Assembly: GCA_900539225.1 (NCBI GenBank) | Contig: UQBO01000017.1 | Span: 1-31,529 of the forward strand | Source of the DNA: an uncultured Eubacteriales bacterium | Lineage (GTDB): Bacteria > Bacillota > Clostridia > Tissierellales > Peptoniphilaceae | Reading direction: 5' to 3' | Length of the DNA stretch: 31,529 bases | Part shown: piece by piece, positions 7,202 through 15,375 of the stretch | Position numbering within the stretch: the first letter of the stretch is position 1 | Layout: the number at the start of each line of letters is the position of its first letter | The notes under the pieces: generated by a model | What the model saw: the letters and a program-made list of their open reading frames with translations, nothing else | What the model was told of the DNA's origin: nothing | Databases searched by the model: none | Translations under genes and position numbers: made by a program

Positions 7202-8038
7202 CTAATCCTCCGTGATTAAGTCTGTAAGCCTTGTTAGGTCGTCGTCTGTGTAGTAATCGATGGTGATGGAGCCGCCGCGCTTTGTGTGCTTGATCGAAAC
7301 TTTGGTTGATAAAAAGTCCTCAAGTCTCTCGCGGATGTCTTTGATGTAGATGTCTTCTGGCTTTGCCTTCTTTGGCTTACGTGTTCTTTCCTCTGTGTGC
7401 CTAACTGTTAGGCCTGCGTCTTTTATTTTATGAGCAAGTTTTAAGCGCTCTTCTTTTGTATCGACTGATAATATAAGTTTTGCGTGTGATACTGTGATCT
7501 CGCCATTCTTAAGCATTTCAAGTATCTCGTCCTCTAAGGATAATAGTCTTGTCATGTTCGAGATATATGGGCGTGATTTGCCAACTGCTTTGGCGATGTC
7601 ATCTTGCTTTAGTCCGTACTTTTCCTTTAATTTCAAATAAGCAATGGCTTCGTCGTATGGGTTTAGGTCCTCTCTTTGAACATTTTCAACGAGTTGAAGC
7701 TTATCGACTTCTTCATCCTCATAGTCTCTGACTATGGCTGGGATCATGGTCCTGCCAAGCTTCTTAAAGGCTCTGTAACGTCTTTCACCGGCTATGATTT
7801 GATATTTGCCTTTCTCCATTGGCCTGACTACTATTGGCTGAAGTAGTCCGTTTTTCTCTATGGACTCTGCTAGCTCTTTGATGGTATCTTCCTTAAAGGA
7901 CTGACGTGGCTGTGCTTCTGTTGGCACGACCATTGCCATATCTATATCCATAAGCTCATTTTTGGACTTTTCTGTGATTTCTGTGATGCTTTCAACGCCT
8001 AGGAGGCTGCCTAGGCCCTTGCCAAGTTTCTTCGCCAT
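7202..8038 (-). CDS. parB: Chromosome partitioning protein ParB (Spo0J)
   Basis: A 278-residue CTP-dependent clamp that loads at parS and spreads on DNA to organise the origin and recruit condensin. Seen: an N-terminal Lys-rich ParA-stimulating stretch (MAKKLGKGLGSLLG), the ParB/Srx nuclease-like fold with QPRQSF and the GERRYRA CTP-binding motif (about residues 84-90), ENVQREDLNPYDEA, a helix-turn-helix (KQDDIAKAVGKSRPYISNMTRLL, in two parts) and a C-terminal dimerisation region. Length is typical of Firmicutes. Its ribosome site AAGGAAGGTGAT overlaps the end of parA four bases upstream. Three parS sites lie at 9.0-11.0 kb. Confidence 0.97.
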   Translation of the reverse strand: MAKKLGKGLGSLLGVESITEITEKSKNELMDIDMAMVVPTEAQPRQSFKEDTIKELAESIEKNGLLQPIVVRPMEKGKYQIIAGERRYRAFKKLGRTMIPAIVRDYEDEEVDKLQLVENVQREDLNPYDEAIAYLKLKEKYGLKQDDIAKAVGKSRPYISNMTRLLSLEDEILEMLKNGEITVSHAKLILSVDTKEERLKLAHKIKDAGLTVRHTEERTRKPKKAKPEDIYIKDIRERLEDFLSTKVSIKHTKRGGSITIDYYTDDDLTRLTDLITED

Positions 8039-8042
8039 ATAA

Positions 8043-8813
8043 TCACCTTCCTTGCTTTTGTAAAAATTCTTCGGCTAGATTCATGTAATTTTCGGCTCCC
8101 TTCGAGGCTTTGTCGTACTCGAATATGCTCATGGAGTAGCTGGGCGCCTCTGCAAGACGTATGTTGCGGTTAATGACCGCTGTGTAGAGCTTCGCGCCAA
8201 AGAAGTTTTGAACTTCGGAGAAGACTTCGGTGTGAAGATTATTTCTCGCGTCAAACATGGTAATAAGAACGCCTTCGATTGTAAGGGCCTGATTGTAATT
8301 TTCTTTTACTAGCTCTATGGTCCTAATGAGTTTCGAAACGCCTTCAAGTGCGTAGTACTCGGCCTGTATCGGTATGATGACTGAGTTTGCGGCTGCAAGG
8401 CTCATGATTGAAAGGATGCCAAGTGAGGGCGGCGAGTCGATGAAGATGAAGTCATAATCACCTTTAATCTCGTCCAAACGGCGCTTTAAGATGTCTTTCC
8501 AATCGCCTTTTTGTGTAAGCTCTATCTCAAGGCCCGCGATGTCAGTCGATGAGTCGATGACATGGAGCTTATCTAGCTTAGTCGGCTTAATTAGTGATCT
8601 GATGTCTTTTGCACTATCGGTTAGTAGCGTGTATGTGGACGATCTAGCCTCGCTGTAGTCTTCAAGAAGACCGCTTGATAGATTTGACTGAGCGTCCATA
8701 TCGACGCACAAGACCCTCTGACCAAGCTTTGCAAGCGCATAGCTTAGGTTGATGGCTGTCGTTGTTTTGCCGACGCCGCCTTTTTGATTAAATATGACAA
8801 TAGTTTTGGACAT
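8043..8813 (-). CDS. parA: Chromosome partitioning ATPase ParA (Soj)
   Basis: A 256-residue ParA/MinD-type ATPase that dimerises on DNA, works with ParB in origin segregation and, in Bacillus, regulates DnaA. The deviant Walker A motif KGGVGKTTTAINL lies at residues 11-23, the Asp of the A' motif in VDMDAQ at about 38-43, and Walker B in FIFIDSPPS at about 122-130. Length and motifs are standard. It is first in a three-gene operon with parB and the PhzF-like gene and has a promoter only about 20-45 bases upstream, giving a short leader with an AGGTGAT ribosome site. Confidence 0.97.
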   Translation of the reverse strand: MSKTIVIFNQKGGVGKTTTAINLSYALAKLGQRVLCVDMDAQSNLSSGLLEDYSEARSSTYTLLTDSAKDIRSLIKPTKLDKLHVIDSSTDIAGLEIELTQKGDWKDILKRRLDEIKGDYDFIFIDSPPSLGILSIMSLAAANSVIIPIQAEYYALEGVSKLIRTIELVKENYNQALTIEGVLITMFDARNNLHTEVFSEVQNFFGAKLYTAVINRNIRLAEAPSYSMSIFEYDKASKGAENYMNLAEEFLQKQGR

Positions 8814-8831
8814 GAAATCACCTCTAAGTTA

Positions 8832-8860
8832 ATAATAGCACATTGCGCCATAAATTTCAA
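8832..8860 (-). promoter_or_regulatory. Promoter of the parAB operon
   Basis: Minus strand TTGAAA (8860-8855), a 17-base spacer and TATTAT (8837-8832), giving a leader of only about 10-15 bases before the parA start. Confidence 0.7.
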
Positions 8861-8870
8861 TAGGAAGATT

Positions 8871-9010
8871 GACAAATCAATTCTATAAAAATTTTGCCTA
8901 GAACTCGAACGCCCTCGTCACAGCTCCAATGTACTACTTGTACTATTTCGCTGTGAGCTCGTTCTTATCTTCGTCCTATGCATAAATTTTTCCGACGAAT
9001 TGATCTTGTC
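8871..9010. repeat. Foldback element C (about 140 bp) upstream of parA
   Basis: Nested complementary arms: GACAA (8871) / TTGTC (9006), CAATTC (8878) / GAATTG (8997), an AT-rich stem, GAAC (8907) / GTTC (8961), CAGC (8921) / GCTG (8950), with a short palindromic centre. It lies between the parA promoter and parS1. No ORF with a ribosome site crosses it. Confidence 0.65.
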
Positions 9011-9040
9011 TTATGGGGGTTGCTTTTTTTTTAATAGGAA

Positions 9041-9056
9041 TGTTCCACGTGGAACA
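9041..9056. other. parS site 1
   Basis: Perfect 16-bp palindrome TGTTCCACGTGGAACA, matching the universal bacterial ParB-binding site consensus (TGTTNCACGTGNAACA). It lies in the parA upstream region. Confidence 0.95.
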
Positions 9057-9085
9057 TTTTATGAATATGGTTGTCGGGCGATAGA

Positions 9086-9101
9086 TGTTTCACGTGGAAC
9101 A
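9086..9101. other. parS site 2
   Basis: TGTTTCACGTGGAACA, a match to the parS consensus, 45 bases from site 1. Two close sites would give a strong ParB loading centre. Confidence 0.95.
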
Positions 9102-9114
9102 TTTAGTTCGAGTC

Positions 9115-9142
9115 AAAACAAAAAAAGAGACCTGCAGGTCTC
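9115..9142 (-). terminator. Intrinsic terminator of the lipoprotein gene
   Basis: Perfect 16-bp palindrome GAGACCTGCAGGTCTC (9127-9142), followed on the minus strand by a T-run (9126-9120), 20 bases beyond the lipoprotein stop. Confidence 0.85.
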
Positions 9143-9161
9143 AATTTACACATGTATTTAA

Positions 9162-10112
9162 CTATTTTATAGTAATATCTCCATTACTAGTCCCTATTTC
9201 ACCAATTAGCATGTGCTCTGAATCATTATTAGCTTCAATTTTACTTAATTCACCACTTGCTTTATCAAGTTTATATCTGCTCTCGTTAATATTAGCTTCG
9301 CAATTATTACTGTCAAGACCTAGTAGTTTTAGCTTTATATCCTTTTCTACGCCTGATAAATCAATATTTATTGGGCCATTACTATTAGTCAAAATCATTT
9401 TCTCAGCAACGTTAGAAACATCATTTACTTCTACTGAGCCGTTGCTTGTATTGCCTTCTAAATTAACGAATTCTGTGTTATTTAAAGCAATCTCTGAGTT
9501 TGATGTATTTATAACTATGTCAGTAAAATTCGAATCTTTTATGTCAACCGTGCCATTACTTGTGCTAATCTCAGAATTAGCAATCTTAGAATCTTTCATT
9601 TTTAATTCGCAATTGCTTGACTCTAAGTAAAATTCATCGCATTTGACAGAGTTAATTACAAGCTCATCGTTACTTGTATTTATATTAACTTTTGCAAAGT
9701 CTTGTTCAGGTACTAAAACTTTTAAATTAACAATAAAGTCCTTGCTGTTGTATTTTTCGCGATTTGCTTTGATACTTGCAAGTTTATCATCAACTTGGCT
9801 TTTTATAAATTCATAGTTTTCTGATATATCTTTTTTGTCAGTATAATATACTTCACCATAGACTTCAAGTTGATCTGAGTTTGATGGAAGCACCTCTACA
9901 TTTCCACAATCATTACTAATTTCTAAATCATACTTTGTATTCTTGTCTAAATCAAAGTTAATCGTCACTGACTTTTTATTCTTAAACTTACTGTAATCAC
10001 TTTTAGTAAAGCCTGTGTCTATGTCGCCTCTTTTAATAGTTATTTGAGCACATCCTACGCTAAAAGTCATCAATAAACAAAGTATAAGAACTATGTAAAA
10101 TTTCTTTTTCAT
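9162..10112 (-). CDS. Lipoprotein with DUF4097-like beta-repeat region
   Basis: A 316-residue predicted lipoprotein. Residues 1-20 are a lipoprotein signal with lipobox SVGC (Cys21 would be lipidated), anchoring it outside the membrane. From about residue 60 it carries serial short beta-strand units, each with an S-N-[GDS] turn (TSNDEL, SSNCEL, TSNGTV, TSNSEI, TSNGSV, NSNGPI, TSNGDI) about 20 residues apart, like the DUF4097/putative adhesin beta-helix family often linked to envelope stress sensing. It interrupts the usual rsmG-parA order and has its own terminator and an AAGGAG ribosome site; no clear promoter was found. Specific function unknown. Confidence 0.75.
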   Translation of the reverse strand: MKKKFYIVLILCLLMTFSVGCAQITIKRGDIDTGFTKSDYSKFKNKKSVTINFDLDKNTKYDLEISNDCGNVEVLPSNSDQLEVYGEVYYTDKKDISENYEFIKSQVDDKLASIKANREKYNSKDFIVNLKVLVPEQDFAKVNINTSNDELVINSVKCDEFYLESSNCELKMKDSKIANSEISTSNGTVDIKDSNFTDIVINTSNSEIALNNTEFVNLEGNTSNGSVEVNDVSNVAEKMILTNSNGPINIDLSGVEKDIKLKLLGLDSNNCEANINESRYKLDKASGELSKIEANNDSEHMLIGEIGTSNGDITIK

Positions 10113-10260
10113 AACTACATCTCCTTAAAATATAAGTTTGTTATTTGTTGTTTTTAATATTGTACCCAATAAAAGTATTTCTTAAACTGTTTTTTGTATT
10201 CTTTTTATTTATACTGAGTCTATTAATTTTATAAAATAATGAATACTATCTTTCTACTTA

Positions 10261-10962
10261 TTATATGATTGGCTTTGTTTTAGGAAGATTTTTATTTCTC
10301 GGATATTTCTTCGGTGTATTTTTAACTTTTTTCACCACCACTATCGATCTATCAAACTCATCAAATAACCTATACTTGTGCACATCTACAATCTCTCCAC
10401 CCATTGCCGCTATAGCTTTTTTTGCCTCTAAAGCTTCTTCATCTATATCTCCAGACTTCATCGAAAGCATATAGCCGTCAATTTTCACAAAGCCTAGCAC
10501 ATACTCTGTAAGTGTAGCTAGGCGAGCGACTGCTCTCGATATGGCGACGTCGTAGGCCTCTCTATGTGCTGCGACGTGAGCAAGGTCTTCGCTCCTTGCG
10601 TGAACTGTCTCTATGTCCTTTAGATCCAAATCCATTATCACTTCGTCTAAAAATTTTAATCTCTTTAATAAACTATCGTTGAGTAAAATTTCTTTTTCTG
10701 GAGCGAGTATCTTCAAGACTACGCCAGGGAAGCCGGCGCCAGTGCCGACGTCTATTAACTTCTTCGCATTTTTTAGCTCAGGCAGAGTAAGAGGGTAGGC
10801 GCTGTCGGTGAAGTGAAGCCTGTCGACCTCGTCTGACTCAGTGATGCCAGTTAGGTTCATGACCTTATTTTTCTCCACGAGCATATCCTTGAAGCGCTCT
10901 AGCTCAGCTATTTGCCCCTCTGTAGCGTTTATATTAATCTCATTCAAATAAGTTTTCAGCAT
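10261..10962 (-). CDS. rsmG: 16S rRNA (guanine527-N7)-methyltransferase
   Basis: A 233-residue SAM-dependent methyltransferase (GidB/RsmG) that makes m7G527 in 16S rRNA; its loss gives low-level streptomycin resistance in several bacteria. Seen: N-terminal helical segment with NKVMNLTGI, the SAM-binding motif LIDVGTGAGFPGVVLKI (about residues 69-85), the SLLKRLKFL segment, and AISRAVARL. The tail is rich in Lys and Pro. Its position behind mnmE-mnmG is conserved in Firmicutes, but a metallophosphoesterase gene is interposed here. Its start is 10 bases past that gene's stop, with an AAAGGA ribosome site. Confidence 0.95.
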   Translation of the reverse strand: MLKTYLNEININATEGQIAELERFKDMLVEKNKVMNLTGITESDEVDRLHFTDSAYPLTLPELKNAKKLIDVGTGAGFPGVVLKILAPEKEILLNDSLLKRLKFLDEVIMDLDLKDIETVHARSEDLAHVAAHREAYDVAISRAVARLATLTEYVLGFVKIDGYMLSMKSGDIDEEALEAKKAIAAMGGEIVDVHKYRLFDEFDRSIVVVKKVKNTPKKYPRNKNLPKTKPII

Positions 10963-10972
10963 ATTTATCCTT

Positions 10973-11791
10973 TCAAATGTTCCACGTGGAACAATATTTT
11001 CTTAAGTGTAGTAAAACTATCTCGGGCGGGTTGTTTAGCCGCGGCACGAGCTTTAGTCCACGTGCGAGGCCTCTCGAAACGACCTCGTATCTGCCGTTCG
11101 CCTCATATACGCCGCCAGCGTACTTTGGAAATATTCCTTGATTTGGCGCGAAAACTCCGTTATTTATAGGAGGAAGGCGCCACTGACCGCCATGCGCGTG
11201 GCCCGCGATAAGCAAATCCGCATTTAAGTCCTTAAACTGATCCTTCGTAAGTGGCTTGTGCGAGAGAACAATGCGATAATCATTAAAATCCGTATCCGCA
11301 TCAAGCCTCTTAGCCACATGCGCCGCGTAATCCTTCATGCGCCAAGGGTGCCTGTCTCTGAAGCCCCAAATTTCTATTTGCTTATCGTCTGCTTTGTAAA
11401 TGGCCTTGCCATCGTCCAAGACTGTGATCCCCATGGACGCAAGCTTCTTCATGTGCAGCTCTGCCTTGCCCGAGATGATCTCGTTATTGCCTAGGATGTA
11501 GTAGCACTTATATTTCGTGATGCCATCCACAAACTCATAGCCTTTTCTGTCGTCGACCTTGTCATCAAATATATCGCCCGGCATTAGTATCGCGTCAAAG
11601 GGAAGTGCATCCACTATATCAAGTAGATCTCTTTGTCCTTCACCGAAGTTCATCGAGTGTAAATCACTAAGCACGAGCAAATCCATATCCATGGGCGCCT
11701 TTACTGTGTATTCCGAAACAACTAATTTTTTCTTCCACATGAGTAGGGCGAGCGCCATTAACGCGGCGATTGCTATAATCACGTAAATCAT
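10973..11791 (-). CDS. Membrane-anchored calcineurin-like metallophosphoesterase
   Basis: A 272-residue protein with one N-terminal transmembrane helix (residues 1-19) followed by Lys, which would place the catalytic domain outside if N-in. All metallophosphoesterase motifs are present: DLH (43-45), GDIFDD (72-77), GNNE (101-104), SHKP and GHAHGGQ. The layout resembles YkuE/YaeI-type phosphoesterases, some of which act on lipid-linked phosphates. The substrate is not determinable here. It overlaps mnmG by 4 bases (ATGA), so it is translationally coupled to it. Its last codons are formed by parS site 3. Confidence 0.85.
   Translation of the reverse strand: MIYVIIAIAALMALALLMWKKKLVVSEYTVKAPMDMDLLVLSDLHSMNFGEGQRDLLDIVDALPFDAILMPGDIFDDKVDDRKGYEFVDGITKYKCYYILGNNEIISGKAELHMKKLASMGITVLDDGKAIYKADDKQIEIWGFRDRHPWRMKDYAAHVAKRLDADTDFNDYRIVLSHKPLTKDQFKDLNADLLIAGHAHGGQWRLPPINNGVFAPNQGIFPKYAGGVYEANGRYEVVSRGLARGLKLVPRLNNPPEIVLLHLRKYCSTWNI
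10978..10993. other. parS site 3, inside a coding end
   Basis: Perfect TGTTCCACGTGGAACA. It encodes Cys-Ser-Thr-Trp-Asn at the extreme C-terminus of the metallophosphoesterase, one codon before its stop. Confidence 0.95.
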
Positions 11792-13680
11792 TTGCGTTTA
11801 TTTACTTCCATGTATATAATGATGTTGTTGATGTCGGCTGGCGTAACGCCACTGATTCTCGAGGCTTGGCCAAGGTTTGACGGTCTAAACTTTTCAAGCT
11901 TTTCCTTGGCTTCGGTCTTTAAGCCCTTAACGAGGCTATAATCAAAGTCTTTAAGCGAGCGCTCTTCCATCTTCAAAAAGTTCTCTATCTCTTTATTTTG
12001 CTTCTTGATGTAGCCGTCGTACTTGACGATTGTCTCGAGCTCAAGTATTTCGTCGGGCTTATCCATGGATAAATCCATAAACTTAGCGAGGTCACTGTAA
12101 TGTATCTCAGGGCGGCGAAGCAATTCTTCAAGTGTGACTGCTGTCTTAAGCGCTGTCGTTCCAAGGCTTTCAAGATAAGCGTTTGTCTCTTCCTTTGGGC
12201 CAATGGACTTCGACTTCAATTGTTCAAGCTCGCCATCAATGCGATTCTTCTTCTCAAGCATGCGATTATAACGCTCTTCGCTTGCAAGACCAATTCTATA
12301 AGCGTAGTCAGTGAGCCTCATGTCAGCGTTATCCTGCCTTAGACTTAGTCTATATTCACAGCGGCTCGTCATCATACGATACGGCTCGTTTGTGCCTTTA
12401 GTAACGAGGTCGTCGATCAAAACGCCGATGTAGCCCTCGCTCCTTTTGATAATGAAAGGCTCCTTGCCCTCAAGCTTTAGGTAGCAGTTGATGCCTGCCA
12501 TGATGCCTTGTGCGGCGGCCTCTTCGTAGCCGGATGAGCCATTGATTTGGCCCGCGAAAAATAGATTTTCATGCTTTTTGGACTCAAGACTAAGCTTTAG
12601 GGAAGTGGGGTCGATCGCGTCATACTCTATCGCGTAGGCGCTCCTCATAATCTCGGAGTGCTCCAGCCCCTCAATCATCCTATACATCTCAACTTGCATC
12701 TCCTCAGGAAGCGCCGTCGAAACGCCTTGGATGTACATTTCATCAGTGTCCGTGCCCTCTGGCTCGATGAAAACTTGGTGCTGATCCTTGTCCTTGAAAC
12801 GAAGTACTTTATCCTCTATACTTGGGCAATAGCGCGGTCCTTCGCCAGTTATGTCGCCAAGCGTCCTCGCCGAACGATCCATGTGCGCCAAAATGTATTC
12901 GTGCATTGGCTTGGTAGTGTATGTTAGGTAGCAAACAGCTTGATCCTTGCGAATGGCGTCCGCCTCATTCATAAATGAGAAGGGGACTATGGTCTTGTCG
13001 CCTTCTTGGATAGCCATCTTTGACGTGTCAATGCTGCGCCTATGGACTCTAGCTGGTGTTCCTGTCTTCATTCTACGTAAATCAATACCATGCTCATTTA
13101 ACGATGCCGATAGATAGCGAGCAGGGAAGCGGCCATCGGGGCCCGACTCGTAATTTAGCTCGCCCTCAAATATTCTTCCTTTAAGGTAAGTCCCTGTCGC
13201 CAAAATGACTGCCTTCGCCTCAAGTACAGCGCCTGTAGTCATGCGGACGCCAGTGGCTCTGCCATTATCATCAAAAATGACTTCGTCCACTTCGCCTTGG
13301 ATTATAATAAGGTTCGGCTCCTGTTCAAGTGTCTTCTTCATCTCGCGGTGGTAGGCCTGCTTGTCGGCCTGAACGCGCAAAGAGTGCACGGCTGGGCCTT
13401 TTGAGGTGTTCAGCATACGCGACTGAATGTAGGTTTTGTCGATGTTTTTCGCCATCTCGCCGCCAAGGGCGTCAATCTCACGAACGAGGTGACCCTTGCC
13501 AGTGCCGCCAATGTTAGGATTGCAGCTCATTGCAGCGATTGCGTCGAGGCTAATGGTGATGACAGCAGTTTTTTTGCCAAGGCGGGCAAGTGCTAGTGCC
13601 GCCTCGCAGCCAGCGTGTCCAGCGCCGACTACGACTGCATCAAACGTGCCTCTAATATATGTTTTTTCTCTTCTTTGCAT
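11788..13680 (-). CDS. mnmG: tRNA uridine-5-carboxymethylaminomethyl modification enzyme MnmG
   Basis: A 630-residue FAD protein (GidA) that, with MnmE, installs the cmnm5 group at U34 of tRNAs decoding NNA/NNG codons. Seen: the N-terminal dinucleotide-binding motif VVGAGHAGCEAALA (about 16-29), the signature SCNPNIGGTGKGHLVRE (about 53-69), the second signature GQINGSSGYEEAAAQG (about 375-390), and the C-terminal helical MnmE-binding region ending with the SRISGVTPADI motif. Length is typical. The gene begins 18 bases after mnmE with an AAAGGAAGTGA ribosome site and overlaps the metallophosphoesterase by 4 bases. Confidence 0.97.
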   Translation of the reverse strand: MQRREKTYIRGTFDAVVVGAGHAGCEAALALARLGKKTAVITISLDAIAAMSCNPNIGGTGKGHLVREIDALGGEMAKNIDKTYIQSRMLNTSKGPAVHSLRVQADKQAYHREMKKTLEQEPNLIIIQGEVDEVIFDDNGRATGVRMTTGAVLEAKAVILATGTYLKGRIFEGELNYESGPDGRFPARYLSASLNEHGIDLRRMKTGTPARVHRRSIDTSKMAIQEGDKTIVPFSFMNEADAIRKDQAVCYLTYTTKPMHEYILAHMDRSARTLGDITGEGPRYCPSIEDKVLRFKDKDQHQVFIEPEGTDTDEMYIQGVSTALPEEMQVEMYRMIEGLEHSEIMRSAYAIEYDAIDPTSLKLSLESKKHENLFFAGQINGSSGYEEAAAQGIMAGINCYLKLEGKEPFIIKRSEGYIGVLIDDLVTKGTNEPYRMMTSRCEYRLSLRQDNADMRLTDYAYRIGLASEERYNRMLEKKNRIDGELEQLKSKSIGPKEETNAYLESLGTTALKTAVTLEELLRRPEIHYSDLAKFMDLSMDKPDEILELETIVKYDGYIKKQNKEIENFLKMEERSLKDFDYSLVKGLKTEAKEKLEKFRPSNLGQASRISGVTPADINNIIIYMEVNKRK

Positions 13681-13698
13681 AAAATCACTTCCTTTAGT

Positions 13699-15054
13699 CT
13701 ATTTGCCGATGCAAAAGTTTTGGAATATCTTATCAAGTATCTCGCTGTCGAGCTTCTCGCCAAGTATTTCAAGAAGGCTATCGAGAGCGGCTCTGATGTT
13801 GACTATGAGTAGATCGTAGACTTGTTTGTGCTCAGCGTCGTTTAATGCCTCGCTTATGGCTGTGTGCGCCTTATTAAGCAGGTCCATCTCCCTGATATTT
13901 GCGTAAACTAGGTCATCTTGAGTAATATCGCCCGCTAAAAACATTTCCTTAATCATTTCTTTAAGCGCTTCGAAGCCTTCGCCAGTCTTTAAGCTCGTTA
14001 AAATGTACTTTGCATTTTGCTCGAAATGGTCTAGGTACTCGCCGTTTTCGCCTTCGTCTACCTTATTTAGTATATATATGTGTTTTTTCTCTTGAACCAT
14101 GTCAATGATCTCTTTATCGCCGTCAGTAATTGGCTTTGAGTAATCAAAAACTGCTAGAACGAGGTCTGCGTCCTTGATTGCCTTCTTGGATATGGCAACG
14201 CCCATGCGTTCAATCTCGTCCGACGCCTCACGAATGCCAGCTGTGTCCATAAGTTTAAGGCTGATGCCCTCAAGGTCGATGTACTCAGTGATCATGTCCC
14301 TTGTAGTGCCCTCGATATTTGAGACTATCGCCGTTTCTTCGCGGGTAAATGTGTTTAGAAGCGAGGATTTACCTACGTTTGGTACGCCGACTATGGATGT
14401 TTTGATGCCGTCCTTAATAAGCGTCGATGTCGATGCGCGCCTAATGTGCTCAGCTAAGCTATTTTTCACATCTGTCAATGTATTCGTGATGCGCTCGTAG
14501 CTAATCTCTTCGATGTCTTCTTCTGGATAATCGATAGCGACCTCGATGTTTGCAATGAGCATCTTAAGGCTATCTGCAAGGCCATTAATAAAGTCACGAA
14601 CTGATCCATCGAAGGCTTTTAAAGACAAATTATAGCTCATGTCGGTCTTGGCGTTAATCATGTCAGCGACAGCCTCAGCCTGTGTGATGTCTATTCTGCC
14701 GCCAATAAAGGCCTTCTTCGTAAATTCGCCGCGCTCAGCAAGTTCTGCGCCATTTTTCAAAAGTAGATTAAGTATCCTTCTTTGACTAATTACACTGCCG
14801 TGCGAATATATCTCGACCATATCCTCTGTAGTGTAGGTATTTGGCGCCTTCATAAAGCATATCAAGACTTCGTCGACGAAGTCATCTCCGTCGTAGATCC
14901 TGCCGAAGTACATGTATTTATTTTTAAAATCATCTTTGCCGCTTGCCGAGCGAAAAATTTTCTTCGCAATAGCAAAACTATTCGTCCCGCTCATCCTGAT
15001 GATGGCGATGGCGCCCGGCTGCATAGCAGTTGATATTGCACAAATCGTTCTCAT
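13699..15054 (-). CDS. mnmE: tRNA modification GTPase MnmE (TrmE)
   Basis: A 451-residue potassium-dependent GTPase partner of MnmG. Seen: the N-terminal THF-binding domain (AISTAMQPGAIAIIRMSG), a helical domain, and an inserted G domain with Walker A GVPNVGKSSL (about 220-229), the TTRDM switch, DTAGIR (G3) and NKVD (G4). The C-terminus is the family's characteristic C-[IL]-G-K (CIGK). It is separated from jag by a terminator (15346-15371), so it must have its own promoter in 15055-15340, which I could not assign confidently. Confidence 0.97.
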   Translation of the reverse strand: MRTICAISTAMQPGAIAIIRMSGTNSFAIAKKIFRSASGKDDFKNKYMYFGRIYDGDDFVDEVLICFMKAPNTYTTEDMVEIYSHGSVISQRRILNLLLKNGAELAERGEFTKKAFIGGRIDITQAEAVADMINAKTDMSYNLSLKAFDGSVRDFINGLADSLKMLIANIEVAIDYPEEDIEEISYERITNTLTDVKNSLAEHIRRASTSTLIKDGIKTSIVGVPNVGKSSLLNTFTREETAIVSNIEGTTRDMITEYIDLEGISLKLMDTAGIREASDEIERMGVAISKKAIKDADLVLAVFDYSKPITDGDKEIIDMVQEKKHIYILNKVDEGENGEYLDHFEQNAKYILTSLKTGEGFEALKEMIKEMFLAGDITQDDLVYANIREMDLLNKAHTAISEALNDAEHKQVYDLLIVNIRAALDSLLEILGEKLDSEILDKIFQNFCIGK

Positions 15055-15345
15055 TTCTTCTCCTTTTTTATTCTTTTCATCTTATTTTATCGTATTAGTG
15101 CGTGATGTGTACACGCTATGTATTTTCAATTAGGCTAGCATTTTTGCCTTGTCAAGTAAAATCACTTTCTCTATCAATTTTGCCTTCTCTGGTAAAATTG
15201 CTTGCTCTAGCAATTTTGCAAACTATGTAAAATATATTATTCTAGCAAATTCGTTCATCGTGGCAAAACCATTCACATAAGCATTTTCATTCATCGTGTC
15301 AAAGCCATTCACATAAACATTGCCATTACTATAATCATAAAGATA
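15055..15345. other. Intergenic region upstream of mnmE with small hairpins and repeats
   Basis: No gene. It contains a TTGACA on the minus strand (15155-15150) without a good -10 partner, overlapping hairpins sharing an arm (15175-15217), and two 36-bp tandem units (15254-15289 and 15290-15325) containing TTCATCGTGGCAAAACCATT. The GTGGCAAAACCAT core also appears near 4432. Confidence 0.6.
15254..15325 (+). repeat. 36-bp tandem repeat, two copies
   Basis: The unit starts TTCATCGTG[GT]CAAA[AG]CCATTC and ends ACATAA[GA]CATT; copies at 15254-15289 and 15290-15325 differ at only a few positions. Confidence 0.75.
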
Positions 15346-15371
15346 AATAAAAAAGAGGCTATAAAAGCCTC
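15346..15371 (-). terminator. Intrinsic terminator of the rpmH-jag operon
   Basis: Stem GAGGCT/AGCCTC (15355-15360/15366-15371) with a 5-nt loop, followed on the minus strand by a T-run (15354-15346). It starts 5 bases past the jag stop. Confidence 0.85.
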
Positions 15372-15375
15372 CTAA

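Noticed and set aside
9085..9630. Plus-strand 181-residue ORF starting MFHVEHLV
   Set aside because: Its start is encoded by parS site 2, and the rest is the antisense of the lipoprotein gene, which has a signal peptide, ribosome site and terminator.
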